From the IMG/VR virus record IMGVR_UViG_3300027759_000183, positions 1 through 39,630 of that record: a stretch of DNA of 39,630 nt; one strand, given 5' to 3'. The translations under genes and the position numbers were made by a program. Below, one piece after another: positions 27,047 to 34,357 of the stretch. This DNA comes from a virus. Numbering within the stretch: position 1 is the first letter of the stretch; each line of letters begins with the position of its first letter. The notes under the pieces were generated by a model. The model made no database searches, had not been told where the DNA came from, and worked only from the letters and a program-made list of their open reading frames with translations.

Positions 27047-27247
27047 ATGTCTATTGCTGACTGGGCAACCACCATATCAGGCTTCTTAGCCGTAGTAGTA
27101 TTTATCGGGGCAACCATTAGATACTTGATTAAGAATTATTTATCAGAGTTAAAACCCGATGGTAATGGTGGACACAATTTAGAAGGCCGAGTTGCCCGTA
27201 TTGAACAGCGAGTAGATGACATCTATAAGATGTTAGCGGAGCGGTAA
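27047..27247 (+). CDS. Small single-pass membrane protein of the lysis cassette, 66 aa
   Basis: Residues about 6-28 (ATTISGFLAVVVFIGATIRYLI) form one membrane helix. Residues about 46-66 (EGRVARIEQRVDDIYKMLAER) form a short coiled coil on the other side. Similar proteins sit next to endolysins in many actinophages and may act as a second holin or holin regulator. The stop overlaps the endolysin start (TAATG). Confidence 0.65.
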   Translation: MSIADWATTISGFLAVVVFIGATIRYLIKNYLSELKPDGNGGHNLEGRVARIEQRVDDIYKMLAER

Positions 27248-27699
27248 TGAATGTAGTTGATGCAGCAAAGTCTCAATTAAATTACAGAGAGACTGGTAAT
27301 AACGACACCATCTTTGGTAAGTGGTATGGATTAAACAACAATCCTTGGTGTGCGATGTTTGTATCTTGGTGTTATGACCAAGCAGGATTAGTATCTAAAG
27401 TAGCAGCCCAGACTAAGAAGGGCTTTGCCTCCTGCGATGCAGGACTTAAATGGTTTACCAAGAAGAACAAGATAGTTCCAGTTGGGCAGGCTCAAGCTGG
27501 TGATCTAGTTTTCTTTCAGTTTGACAAGGATGCTCAAGCGGATCACGTTGGTATTTGTGCAAGCAATGATGGAAAAAGTTTCCTTATGGTCTATGAGGGT
27601 AATACCTCATCAGATAGTAAGGGAAGTCAATCAAATGGAGATGGTGTGTTTCTAAAGAAACGTTCCTACTCCCTGATTATGGGCGTGGCTCGCCCTTAA
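27247..27699 (+). CDS. CHAP-domain endolysin, 150 aa
   Basis: This cysteine peptidase/amidase cleaves peptidoglycan at lysis. The CHAP signature is complete: the catalytic Cys35 in NNPWCAMFVSW, a GDLVFFQF strand at 85-92, His100 in ADHVGI, and a polar residue in YEGNTSS near 117-119. The protein is a single catalytic domain with no cell-wall-binding repeat and no signal peptide, so it needs the holin for export. It lies between two small membrane-protein genes in a compact lysis cassette. Confidence 0.9.
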   Translation: MNVVDAAKSQLNYRETGNNDTIFGKWYGLNNNPWCAMFVSWCYDQAGLVSKVAAQTKKGFASCDAGLKWFTKKNKIVPVGQAQAGDLVFFQFDKDAQADHVGICASNDGKSFLMVYEGNTSSDSKGSQSNGDGVFLKKRSYSLIMGVARP

Positions 27700-27708
27700 A
27701 GGATGGTT

Positions 27709-27915
27709 ATGAAAGATCTAATAGCTAAGTTAAAGAGCAAAGAGTTTAAGTGTATGGCTAAGTCCTATGCACGAGCAGTCCTTGCTTCAGCAGTAACTAT
27801 GGGTGTAGCACTGGCAACAGATATGTCCCCAGAGTACGCAGTTCTAATCGGTGCAGTAGCAGCACCACTTGTTAAGTGGGCTGATAAAGCAGAGAAAGAA
27901 TTTGGTCGTAAGTAG
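27709..27915 (+). CDS. Probable holin, 68 aa
   Basis: A basic N-terminus (MKDLIAKLKSKEFKCMAKSYAR) is followed by two hydrophobic segments at about residues 22-37 and 42-56 (YAVLIGAVAAPLVKW) and a charged tail (ADKAEKEFGRK). Size, topology and position directly after the endolysin fit a class II-like holin. I chose the ATG at 27709 because AAAGG lies six bases upstream; the ATG at 27703 touches that site. It is the last rightward gene before the terminator. Confidence 0.75.
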   Translation: MKDLIAKLKSKEFKCMAKSYARAVLASAVTMGVALATDMSPEYAVLIGAVAAPLVKWADKAEKEFGRK

Positions 27916-27940
27916 TATCTAGTTTACTGCGAGGTAAGAC

Positions 27941-27972
27941 AGAGGGCCCCTTAACCGGGGCCTTCTTTTTTT
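27941..27972 (+). terminator. Rho-independent terminator after the late operon
   Basis: AGAGGGCCCC (27941-27950) pairs with GGGGCCTTCT (27957-27966), giving a 10-bp stem with one G-T pair and the loop TTAACC, followed by TTTTTT. This is the clearest intrinsic terminator in the window and ends the packaging-to-lysis block. The 3' end of the leftward 37-aa gene is encoded within it. Confidence 0.93.
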
Positions 27973-28064
27973 ATGTCTTCATTTGGTTCATCGGGATAAC
28001 AACTGTAGGTACATCCTTCAAAGCCACTGTTATAGCCACAAGTACATTCTTTATAGTCAGACAT
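27951..28064 (-). CDS. 37-aa Cys-rich microprotein
   Basis: The sequence begins MSDYKECTCGYNSGFEGCTYSC with five cysteines, then an acidic tail. The spacing suggests a small zinc-binding or disulfide-linked fold. The ATG follows GAGGATAT, seven bases after the stop of the 74-aa gene. Its last codons and stop lie in the stem and loop of the rightward terminator. Real-gene status rests on the Cys pattern and operon context. Function unknown. Confidence 0.6.
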   Translation of the reverse strand: MSDYKECTCGYNSGFEGCTYSCYPDEPNEDIKKEGPG

Positions 28065-28070
28065 ATATCC

Positions 28071-28295
28071 TCACATCTTATCAATAGGGCAGGGCACTGT
28101 TACTAAGTTACCGCAGTTAGCACAGGTTGCATCTAAGAAGTACCAGCAGATCTCATAGTCATCAAACTGGACCAGCACAGTGAATACACTTGAACCGCAA
28201 GGACAGGTATGAAGAGGTCCTAGTGAGCGGAGATCAGATCCAAATTTTTCAGGGAGTTTTTCTTTGTTTCTTCGCAGCGTTGGTAGACGGAACAC
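28071..28295 (-). CDS. Zinc-ribbon protein, 74 aa
   Basis: Two knuckle-like cysteine pairs, CPCGS at about residue 31 and CANCG at about 58, flank a strand region FDDYEICWYFLDATC, ending VTVPCPID. This is a zinc-ribbon pattern I have seen in short actinophage proteins. The basic N-terminus (MFRLPTLRRNKEK) could contact nucleic acid. The GTG at 28295 follows AAGGATACTGG. It is the first gene of a two-gene leftward unit. Confidence 0.72.
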   Translation of the reverse strand: MFRLPTLRRNKEKLPEKFGSDLRSLGPLHTCPCGSSVFTVLVQFDDYEICWYFLDATCANCGNLVTVPCPIDKM

Positions 28296-28456
28296 CCAGT
28301 ATCCTTACTAATCACAGCCCGTAAGGGCTGTTGTTTTTACTCGCTGACGCTCGTATTGTACACATACACACTCCTCCGATAACAGTAGCTGGTGATCAAC
28401 GGCGTGTCTTAGTTCACTATGTGATATCTTTATCTCAAGACATAAGGAGGGCAACT
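28296..28456. promoter_or_regulatory. Divergent intergenic region
   Basis: This 161-base gap lies between the leftward zinc-ribbon gene and the rightward middle operon, so it should contain both promoters. No convincing -35/-10 pair could be assigned by eye. It contains the hairpin at 28314-28331. The ribosome-binding site AAGGAGGG at 28444-28451 belongs to the downstream peptidase gene. Confidence 0.45.
28314..28338 (+). terminator. Hairpin with T-run in the leader of the middle operon
   Basis: ACAGCCC (28314-28320) pairs with GGGCTGT (28325-28331) around GTAA, followed by TGTTTTT. Read rightward this has the form of an intrinsic terminator or attenuator. No rightward gene lies between it and the terminator at 27972, so it may insulate the middle operon from read-through. 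Read leftward it forms a 5' untranslated hairpin before the zinc-ribbon gene. Confidence 0.6.
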
Positions 28457-29029
28457 TTGACAACTGTTGTTGGAGTGCAAGGTAAAACATTTTGTATCTT
28501 AGCTGCTGATTCGCAGATTACCGAAGATAACTTACGTACTATTTCTTTAAAGACGCCTAAGATAATTGAGAAGGGTCAGTACCTTCTTGCGATCACTGGT
28601 GATACTAGGCCTGGTGATATCTTAACTTACAACTGGAACCCGCCAGCATATAAAAACCAAGATGAAGTTCAGTTTATGGGCAAGCGAGTTATCCCATCCA
28701 TCATAAAAACGTTTACCGATAATGGTTACGCTTGGAATGATAATGAAAAAGATAAAGACGCTGGCTTTGATTACCTGATTGCTTTCAACGGGTTCATATT
28801 TCATATAGCCTCCGATATGTCATTCATTCAGTCCGAGGGCAATTACTACGGTATTGGTTCCGGTGGTCAGTTTGCTTTGGGATATATGTATTCACGTCGC
28901 AGTGATAAGTTCTTAGTACAAGATGAGGCAGCAGAGTTAGCACAGAAGGCAGTAGAGACTGCGTCGTTGCTTGACATCAATACCTGTCCTCCGATACAAA
29001 TAGCCGTGCAAAAAAGAAAGATGAAGTAA
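28457..29029 (+). CDS. HslV/proteasome beta-like Ntn-hydrolase peptidase, 190 aa
   Basis: The product is related to the self-compartmentalising peptidases HslV and 20S proteasome beta. With the TTG start at 28457 (AAGGAGGG five bases upstream), removal of Met exposes Thr1 in TTVVGVQG. In that numbering Asp17, Gln19, Thr21 and Asn24 match E. coli HslV, and a lysine sits at 34 near the HslV Lys33. Residues about 145-152, GIGSGGQFALGY, match the conserved GSGG motif of the family. There is no propeptide, as in HslV. It should cleave peptide bonds in a ring oligomer, possibly with a host ATPase. No phage unfoldase gene is seen. First gene of the middle operon. Confidence 0.88.
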   Translation: MTTVVGVQGKTFCILAADSQITEDNLRTISLKTPKIIEKGQYLLAITGDTRPGDILTYNWNPPAYKNQDEVQFMGKRVIPSIIKTFTDNGYAWNDNEKDKDAGFDYLIAFNGFIFHIASDMSFIQSEGNYYGIGSGGQFALGYMYSRRSDKFLVQDEAAELAQKAVETASLLDINTCPPIQIAVQKRKMK

Positions 29030-29199
29030 TGAACAAGACTGCAAAGTTTGCTGTACGGGAAGCTTATGAAAAGGGTTATCTAGATGGTATCACTGCCAGC
29101 AAAGATAATAATATTAATTGGGAAGAGCAAAACAAAATGAGAGAGCAGTGGCTACGGGATAATCCCGATGCAGGATACATAGGATGGATGTCAATATGA
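29029..29199 (+). CDS. Small hypothetical protein, 56 aa
   Basis: The sequence begins MNKTAKFAVREAYEKGYLDGI and is charged and helical, with several Trp residues near the end (WLRDNPDAGYIGWMSI). No family was recognised. It is linked to the peptidase by a TAATG overlap and to the nuclease by ATGA, so all three are probably co-translated. A partner or adaptor for the peptidase is conceivable from position only. Confidence 0.6.
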   Translation: MNKTAKFAVREAYEKGYLDGITASKDNNINWEEQNKMREQWLRDNPDAGYIGWMSI

Positions 29200-30143
29200 A
29201 AGATTTATTAATAGAGATTTTAAGGAACAAAGATGCGGCCCGTAGTCGCAGCACTCAGAAACAGGTTGGACCGTCTGAGTTAGGAGGATGCCGCCGTAAG
29301 GTTTGGTATCGTCTTAATGATCAACCTGAAACTAATGACAACGAGTTAAAGCTTGCTGCCATTATGGGTACTGCGATTCACGCTGAGATTGAAAAAGCGT
29401 TGGCTATTGCTGATCCATCCGGGGAAAAGTATGTAGTCGAAACTGAGGTCGAGTACAACGGAATGAAAGCACACATCGACCTATGGATTCCTGAAACTGG
29501 TGATGTTGTAGATTGGAAAACTGTTAAGGTTAAGAACCTTTCATACTTCCCATCACAACAACAGCGGTGGCAGGTGCAGGTGTATGGCTACTTGTTAGAG
29601 AAATCTGGTAAGGGGATTCCCAGAAATGTCAACCTTGTAGCCATCGCCCGTGATGGTGATGAAAGAGATGTAAAGGTCCACTCTGAACCATATGATTCTA
29701 AGATTGCAGAAGAAGCAATGAACTGGTTGTCTGCTATTAAGGAAGCTACTAGTGCACCAGAGCCTGAGAAGGATGAGAATTACTGTAAGTTCTACTGTAA
29801 ATATTATGACGCTACTGGCGAGATGGGATGCGTTGGCTTAAAAAAAGAACGTATCAAAGAGGCAGAGGTGGTGATTGATAACCCCGACGCCGACAAGAAC
29901 GCTTTGTTATATTTACAACTTGATGAACAAGTTAAAACTTTAACAAACGCAAGGGATTCAGTTAAGACATCACTAGAAGGATTTGCTGGCACTACTAACA
30001 GTGGTATCCAAATATATTGGACATCTGTTGCTGGTCGCAAGCAAGTCGATTCCGATGAAGTAGAAAAACTTCTCGGTTTCGTACCGTACAAACAAGGACA
30101 AGAGACCACCCGTATCTCTGTCAAACCAACTGGAGGAAAATAA
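29196..30143 (+). CDS. Cas4/RecB-like PD-(D/E)XK nuclease with Fe-S cysteines, 315 aa
   Basis: A nuclease of the Cas4/AddB superfamily. It shows His62 in GTAIHAE, Asp95 in AHIDLW, the D-x-K pair Asp106/Lys108 in VVDWKT, and QVQVYGY at about 127-132. Four cysteines, Cys32 in GGCRRK and Cys197, Cys201 and Cys212 in YCKFYC-x10-C, have the one-plus-three arrangement that binds a 4Fe-4S cluster in this family. It probably processes DNA ends in replication or recombination. The ATG at 29196 (ATGA overlap) has AGGATGG upstream at good distance; an ATG at 29184 lacks one. Confidence 0.85.
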   Translation: MKDLLIEILRNKDAARSRSTQKQVGPSELGGCRRKVWYRLNDQPETNDNELKLAAIMGTAIHAEIEKALAIADPSGEKYVVETEVEYNGMKAHIDLWIPETGDVVDWKTVKVKNLSYFPSQQQRWQVQVYGYLLEKSGKGIPRNVNLVAIARDGDERDVKVHSEPYDSKIAEEAMNWLSAIKEATSAPEPEKDENYCKFYCKYYDATGEMGCVGLKKERIKEAEVVIDNPDADKNALLYLQLDEQVKTLTNARDSVKTSLEGFAGTTNSGIQIYWTSVAGRKQVDSDEVEKLLGFVPYKQGQETTRISVKPTGGK

Positions 30144-30505
30144 TGGCCGCTTCAAATAGCGATACAGCACTGCAAGTTAACTTCAAACTAAAAGATGGAA
30201 CGCTTGTAAATGTTTATGCCAAGACCAACACAGAGTTAGAAGGACACCTGACACAAATTCAGGATCTATCTACTCTAATCTCATCAGTATCATCATCGCT
30301 GAATCAATCAGCAGCAGCTAACGTTGCAGTTGCTTATGCAACTAAAGCATTAAACGCTGCACCTATTAACGGAGATGCTCCAACCTGTAAGCACGGCCCA
30401 ATGAACTACCGCACTGGAGAAGGTGCTAAGGGTGCTTGGCGTGCTTGGATGTGTAGTGCTCCAAAGGGTGCAACAGATAAGTGCGACGCCGTCTGGGTTA
30501 GATAA
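30143..30505 (+). CDS. Zinc-finger protein, possible ssDNA-binding, 120 aa
   Basis: The N-terminal half is a short beta domain (LQVNFKLKDGTLVNVYAKTN) followed by a helix rich in Ser and Ala. The C-terminus, from about residue 80, contains CKHGPMNYRTGEGAKGAWRAWMC and then KCDAVWV, giving a C-x-H, C, C zinc-finger pattern. Similar fingers end short replication-associated proteins in other actinophages as I recall, some annotated as single-stranded DNA-binding. Starts after GGAGGAAAATA with a TAATG overlap to the nuclease gene, which supports a joint DNA role. Confidence 0.68.
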   Translation: MAASNSDTALQVNFKLKDGTLVNVYAKTNTELEGHLTQIQDLSTLISSVSSSLNQSAAANVAVAYATKALNAAPINGDAPTCKHGPMNYRTGEGAKGAWRAWMCSAPKGATDKCDAVWVR

Positions 30506-30508
30506 CCT

Positions 30509-30763
30509 ATGCGGGTTCCCACAAAATTTGAGAACCCGTTATGTTCTGAGATAGATACAGAACTATTCTTCCCTGAAAACGGTGAACAATTTCAAGCCGC
30601 TACCGCTAAGAATGTTTGTAAGAGATGCCCACACATTACTGAATGTTTTGAGTGGGCATTACATAACGAATCATATGGAATATGGGGAGCAAGTTCTCCT
30701 AGGGATCGTAAGAGATTACGAGCAAAGTTAAACATACAGTTAAGAAGGGAAGAGGTTGCTTAG
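30509..30763 (+). CDS. WhiB-family Fe-S transcription regulator, 84 aa
   Basis: WhiB-like proteins are found in actinobacteria and their phages, and bind the primary sigma factor. The four cluster ligands are present: Cys12, then Cys37-x2-Cys40-x5-Cys46 in VCKRCPHITEC. The GIWGASS turn at about 57-63 and the basic C-terminus (RDRKRLRAKLN) are typical. The phage protein probably redirects host RNA polymerase or represses host promoters. It follows the zinc-finger gene by three bases and overlaps the ATPase gene by eight. This is the best single marker of an actinobacterial host. Confidence 0.93.
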   Translation: MRVPTKFENPLCSEIDTELFFPENGEQFQAATAKNVCKRCPHITECFEWALHNESYGIWGASSPRDRKRLRAKLNIQLRREEVA

Positions 30764-31592
30764 TCTAAGCAGAGCGTGGGGTGGAGTCACTACAAAGGCT
30801 ACACCGCTACCTGATGTGTGGCCTTCTTTGAAGGCTTCTGAAATCAGGTTTAGACGTGGACAAGTTTGTATGGTTGCTGCTGCACCCAATGCAGGTAAGT
30901 CTATGTTTGCTTTGATTTATGCTTTGAAAGCTGACGTAAGAACCTTATTCTTTTCTGCTGACACCGACACCACAACAGTTATGATGCGAGCAGCATCTCA
31001 TCTATCAGGTAATTCACAACTAACCGTTGAGAATAATTTAAATGCCAGTCCTAAATGGTATGACAAACACTTTGATAAGATGAAAAATATCCAATGGGTC
31101 TTTGATTCATCACCTTCATTAGATGATATTGAGAGTGAGATCAAGGCATACATAGAGTTATACGGTGCTGCTCCTGAACTAATTGTTATAGATAACCTTA
31201 TGAATATTGCTGCTGAAACTGATAATGAATGGGCAGGTCTTAGATCTATTATGATGGAGTTGCACGATATGGCTCGTCATACTGAAGCCTGCGTCTTAGT
31301 TCTTCATCACGTATCAGAGCAGAGTGAGTATGGACAGGGTATGAACCCACCACCTCGCAGAGCTATTCACGGTAAAGTAGCACAATTACCCAGCCTGATA
31401 TTAACAATGGGTTATGATCCTTTTAATAAACATCTAAGGGTTGCAGTTGTTAAGAACCGGTTTGGTCCACACGCAGCGGATGGATCTATTTCAGTACCTT
31501 TGGCAGTTGACTATGCTCACTGTCAGATAGTTGAAAGAGATGCAGCACCTGTTGTATACAAAAAATTTGACCAAGCATCCATACTACATTAG
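30756..31592 (+). CDS. DnaB/RecA-like ATPase, probable replicative helicase, 278 aa
   Basis: A RecA-fold ATPase of the DnaB/RepA type. Walker A is APNAGKS at about 43-49. A TLFFSADTD strand carries the acidic residue after Walker A. Walker B is LIVIDN at about 142-147. A VLVLHHVSE motif corresponds to the DnaB-type H3 region, followed by a basic segment and a C-terminal strand (AVVKNRFGP). The length fits a stand-alone C-terminal helicase domain without the DnaB N-domain. The TTG start at 30756 overlaps whiB. Context with a primase and nuclease fits replication. Confidence 0.82.
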   Translation: MLSLSRAWGGVTTKATPLPDVWPSLKASEIRFRRGQVCMVAAAPNAGKSMFALIYALKADVRTLFFSADTDTTTVMMRAASHLSGNSQLTVENNLNASPKWYDKHFDKMKNIQWVFDSSPSLDDIESEIKAYIELYGAAPELIVIDNLMNIAAETDNEWAGLRSIMMELHDMARHTEACVLVLHHVSEQSEYGQGMNPPPRRAIHGKVAQLPSLILTMGYDPFNKHLRVAVVKNRFGPHAADGSISVPLAVDYAHCQIVERDAAPVVYKKFDQASILH

Positions 31593-31598
31593 GACACT

Positions 31599-32270
31599 AT
31601 GAACACTAACCTAGTAATTATTCCATCAAGAGGCAGACCTGATTCTATTGATCGGGCTGTTAAGTTTATAAAAGAAACCAGCATTATTTCTGATATCTGT
31701 GTGGCTATAGATGATGATCAGGCTGACCTGTACCCAAGACTAAATGATGTTATCTACGAGGTAAACCCAAGACTTAGAATGAATGGCACACTTAATCTGG
31801 TGGCTAATAAGTATGTTGATAAGTATAAAACTATATTCTTTATGGGTGATGATCACCTACCACAAACCCTGCAATGGGATCACTTCTTATCGGAAGCCAT
31901 AGCATCTAAAGGATACGGTCTTGCTTATGGTAATGATCTATTCCAAAAGAAGAACCTTGCTACAGCAGTAATGATGAGCACCAATATCATTAAGAGCTTT
32001 GGCTTTATGGCACCACCTAAGTTAGTTCATCTATTTATGGATAACTTCTGGATGCTACTTGGTATGGACTTAGATTCTATCTGGTACTTTGATGATGTAA
32101 TTATTGAACACCTACATTACCTTGCTGGTAAATCACAGGTTGATGCTGGCTATATTGAGAACAACGCTCAGGATGTAGGTTCTGCTGATCAGAAAGAGTT
32201 GCAACGATATGTTGCTGAAGAGTATCCTGCTGATCTTGCTAAGTTCAAGGAGTCAATAGGTATCAAATGA
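31599..32270 (+). CDS. GT-A type glycosyltransferase, 223 aa
   Basis: The protein opens with LVIIPSRGRPDSIDRAVKFI, a typical nucleotide-sugar binding start, has DDD at about 38-40 and a metal-binding GDDH at 83-86 in FFMGDDH, then a helical C-terminal half. Length is that of a minimal GT-A domain. It is the first of a three-gene sugar cassette with another transferase and an NDP-sugar epimerase, placed between the helicase and resolvase. The acceptor is unknown: phage DNA, virion protein or host surface. Starts after AGGACACT. Ends in an ATGA overlap. Confidence 0.72.
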   Translation: MNTNLVIIPSRGRPDSIDRAVKFIKETSIISDICVAIDDDQADLYPRLNDVIYEVNPRLRMNGTLNLVANKYVDKYKTIFFMGDDHLPQTLQWDHFLSEAIASKGYGLAYGNDLFQKKNLATAVMMSTNIIKSFGFMAPPKLVHLFMDNFWMLLGMDLDSIWYFDDVIIEHLHYLAGKSQVDAGYIENNAQDVGSADQKELQRYVAEEYPADLAKFKESIGIK

Positions 32271-33013
32271 AACAGGTAATTTCCTATTCTCTTTATGGTC
32301 AACAGATGAAGTTTCTAGTTGGCGCTATAAAGAACGCACAGTTAGCACAGCGGTTCTTCCCTGAGTTTACAGTGCGGTTTTATGTAGGAAATTCTGTACC
32401 AACCTGGACTAGATCTACCTTAGCTTTATTCCCCAATGTGGAGATGATAACGGTTGATGAACCAGAGAATAGCATTTCAAGGATGTGGAGATTTAGAGCA
32501 ATCCTAGATCCAAGTGTTGATGTAGTCCTATCAAGGGATGCTGATGCCCGTCTATCCTACCGAGAGGTGATAGCACACCAAGAGTTTTTAGATTCACCAT
32601 TTGGTTTTCATATTATAAGAGATCACCCAACAGGACACGGCTATCTTATCTCTGCTGGTATGTTTGCTTGTAAGAATAAATCTATGCACTTCTTTGAGAA
32701 ACTATGGAGTGAGACACCCTTGCGAGATACTTATATGCAAGACCAAGAGTTCTTATCCAGTCAGATCTATCCGCAGATAGCAGGTAATTGTTTAGTTCAC
32801 GATCCTTATTACAACTATCAACCGTCAGAACCTAGTAAGAAGAAGATGATTCCCCGTAAGAAGATCAACACTGTCTGCCATATTGGAGCAGCGTTGGATG
32901 AGAATGATGTCTTTGTATATAGAGCAGACCTTGAGATGTCATTAGAAGAATCAGGCCACGTTAAATATATCTACGATTGGGGCACAGATGAAGATCTTAA
33001 TTACCGGAAATAA
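32267..33013 (+). CDS. Glycosyltransferase-like protein, 248 aa
   Basis: The sequence carries a DxD-type metal site at 91-93 in SRDADARLSYRE, preceded by MWRFRAILDPSVDVVL and followed by the HQEFLDS and DHPTGHGYLISAGMFA segments, the pattern of a GT-A family often found in capsule and lipopolysaccharide clusters. The C-terminal 60 residues are basic (SEPSKKKMIPRKK) and then acidic. It begins on an ATGA overlap and shares 26 bases with the epimerase gene, showing tight coupling in the cassette. Confidence 0.72.
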   Translation: MKQVISYSLYGQQMKFLVGAIKNAQLAQRFFPEFTVRFYVGNSVPTWTRSTLALFPNVEMITVDEPENSISRMWRFRAILDPSVDVVLSRDADARLSYREVIAHQEFLDSPFGFHIIRDHPTGHGYLISAGMFACKNKSMHFFEKLWSETPLRDTYMQDQEFLSSQIYPQIAGNCLVHDPYYNYQPSEPSKKKMIPRKKINTVCHIGAALDENDVFVYRADLEMSLEESGHVKYIYDWGTDEDLNYRK

Positions 33014-33848
33014 AGGATTTGTTGGTAAGTATTTTACGCAAGAGTTATCTGAACTACCTAACGTAAATATTAGAGGCGTTGATATTAAAGATGGTTTAGA
33101 TTGCAGGGAGTTCTTTAAGGTAGATGATACTCAATACGATTTAGTAATTCACCTTGCCGCTATCGTAGGTGGCAGAGAGTCTATTGAGGGTAGACCATTA
33201 GCAGTAGCTGATAACTTATCTATTGACTCAGAGTTTTTTCAATGGTGTTTACGTACGCAACCTAGAAAGATAGTTTACTTCTCATCATCAGCAGCATATC
33301 CAGTATCGCTACAGTGTGATCAAAATATAAAGCTAAAAGAATTTGATGTTAACCTTAGATTTCCTGGTGCACCTGATATGACTTACGGTTGGAGTAAGTT
33401 AGTCGGTGAATATCTTGCCCAATTTGTACCAAATGTCCACATTTTTAGACCGTTTTCTGGGTATGGATGGGACCAAGACCTGACCTATCCGTTCCCTATG
33501 TACATTAAGAGAGCGGTAGAACGCAACGATCCCTTTGAAGTATGGGGAACTGGTCAGCAAACAAGAGACTTTATACATATGAGAGATGTGGTTAACGCTG
33601 TACTTGCTGCGGTAAGAGAAGGTATCACCGGTCCTATCAATCTAGGAACTGGTAGATCTACATCCTTTATACAGTTAGCAAAGATGGTAAGTGAGGCAGT
33701 TGGCTACACACCAGAGATTAAAACTAACCCCGATAAGCCTGTCGGATGTATGTTCAGAGTCTCTGATAATAAAAAGATGCTAGAGTTCTACACTCCGAAG
33801 ATTACATTAGAGCAGGGCATAGATGAGGCGGTGAAGAAGTTTGGCTAA
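32988..33848 (+). CDS. NAD-dependent NDP-sugar epimerase/dehydratase, 286 aa
   Basis: A short-chain dehydrogenase of extended type. The NAD-binding loop is GNKGFVG at 7-13. The catalytic residues are a serine in SSSAAYP at about 99-101 and the pair Tyr133-x3-Lys137 in TYGWSK. FRPFSGYGW and the TRDFIHMRDVVNAV segment are typical of GDP-fucose synthase or UDP-glucose epimerase relatives; the exact sugar cannot be told. It likely makes the donor for the two upstream transferases. Start at 32988 lies within the previous gene. Confidence 0.85.
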   Translation: MKILITGNKGFVGKYFTQELSELPNVNIRGVDIKDGLDCREFFKVDDTQYDLVIHLAAIVGGRESIEGRPLAVADNLSIDSEFFQWCLRTQPRKIVYFSSSAAYPVSLQCDQNIKLKEFDVNLRFPGAPDMTYGWSKLVGEYLAQFVPNVHIFRPFSGYGWDQDLTYPFPMYIKRAVERNDPFEVWGTGQQTRDFIHMRDVVNAVLAAVREGITGPINLGTGRSTSFIQLAKMVSEAVGYTPEIKTNPDKPVGCMFRVSDNKKMLEFYTPKITLEQGIDEAVKKFG

Positions 33849-34002
33849 CACAGAGATTACATACCTTAAGAAAAAGATTGCACAATTAGAAACTGACTTT
33901 GCTTCTTTTGCTAGTTTACTTATCCAAGCAGGACTTATAGAAGTTGTTGAGGAAAAAGGTGAGCGAGTGTTTAAGGTAAACAAAGTGAAATTAGATGCCT
34001 AA
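33841..34002 (+). CDS. Small helical protein, 53 aa
   Basis: The product begins MANTEITYLKKKIAQLETDFASFA, a heptad-like helix, and ends with a short basic strand (ERVFKVNKVKLDA). It could be a small dimeric coiled-coil protein. The TTG at 33841 overlaps the epimerase stop by eight bases, and the stop overlaps the resolvase start by eight bases. Reading frame and couplings support it; no family is recognised. Confidence 0.6.
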   Translation: MANTEITYLKKKIAQLETDFASFASLLIQAGLIEVVEEKGERVFKVNKVKLDA

Positions 34003-34357
34003 CCCAACCTACAATAGACGCAAGGGTGCAGCCTTTGAGATAGATGTAATGAAATGGTTTCGTAAGATGGGTGTACTAGCAGAGCGACTACGCTTATCAG
34101 GCAAGGAAGATGAGGGTGATCTAGTTGTTATTGTTGCTGGTGATTCTTACATCTTTGAGTTAAAGAATACAAAAAGTTTAAACTTGAAGGAGTTTTGGGA
34201 TGAAGCGCAAGTGGAAGCTACTAACTATGCTAAGCATCGTGGTATTGATAAGCCTTTTTCTTATGTATTATTTAAGAGGCGAGGAGCGGGGATCCACAAG
34301 GCGTGGGTCATCCAAGATCTAACACAATGGCTGGAGGAAAAAAATGCCAACACCTAA
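33995..34357 (+). CDS. Holliday junction resolvase (Hjc-like), 120 aa
   Basis: A small PD-(D/E)XK enzyme resembling archaeal-type Hjc resolvases. The core is RRKGAAFEIDVMKWF with Glu15, then ERLRLSGKEDEGDL with Asp42, then the E-x-K pair Glu55/Lys57 in YIFELKN, and a helix rich in Glu (EAQVEATNYAKH). It should cut four-way or branched junctions so that replicated DNA can be packaged. It overlaps the next gene by 14 bases. Similar genes are common in actinophage replication modules. Confidence 0.83.
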   Translation: MPNPTYNRRKGAAFEIDVMKWFRKMGVLAERLRLSGKEDEGDLVVIVAGDSYIFELKNTKSLNLKEFWDEAQVEATNYAKHRGIDKPFSYVLFKRRGAGIHKAWVIQDLTQWLEEKNANT

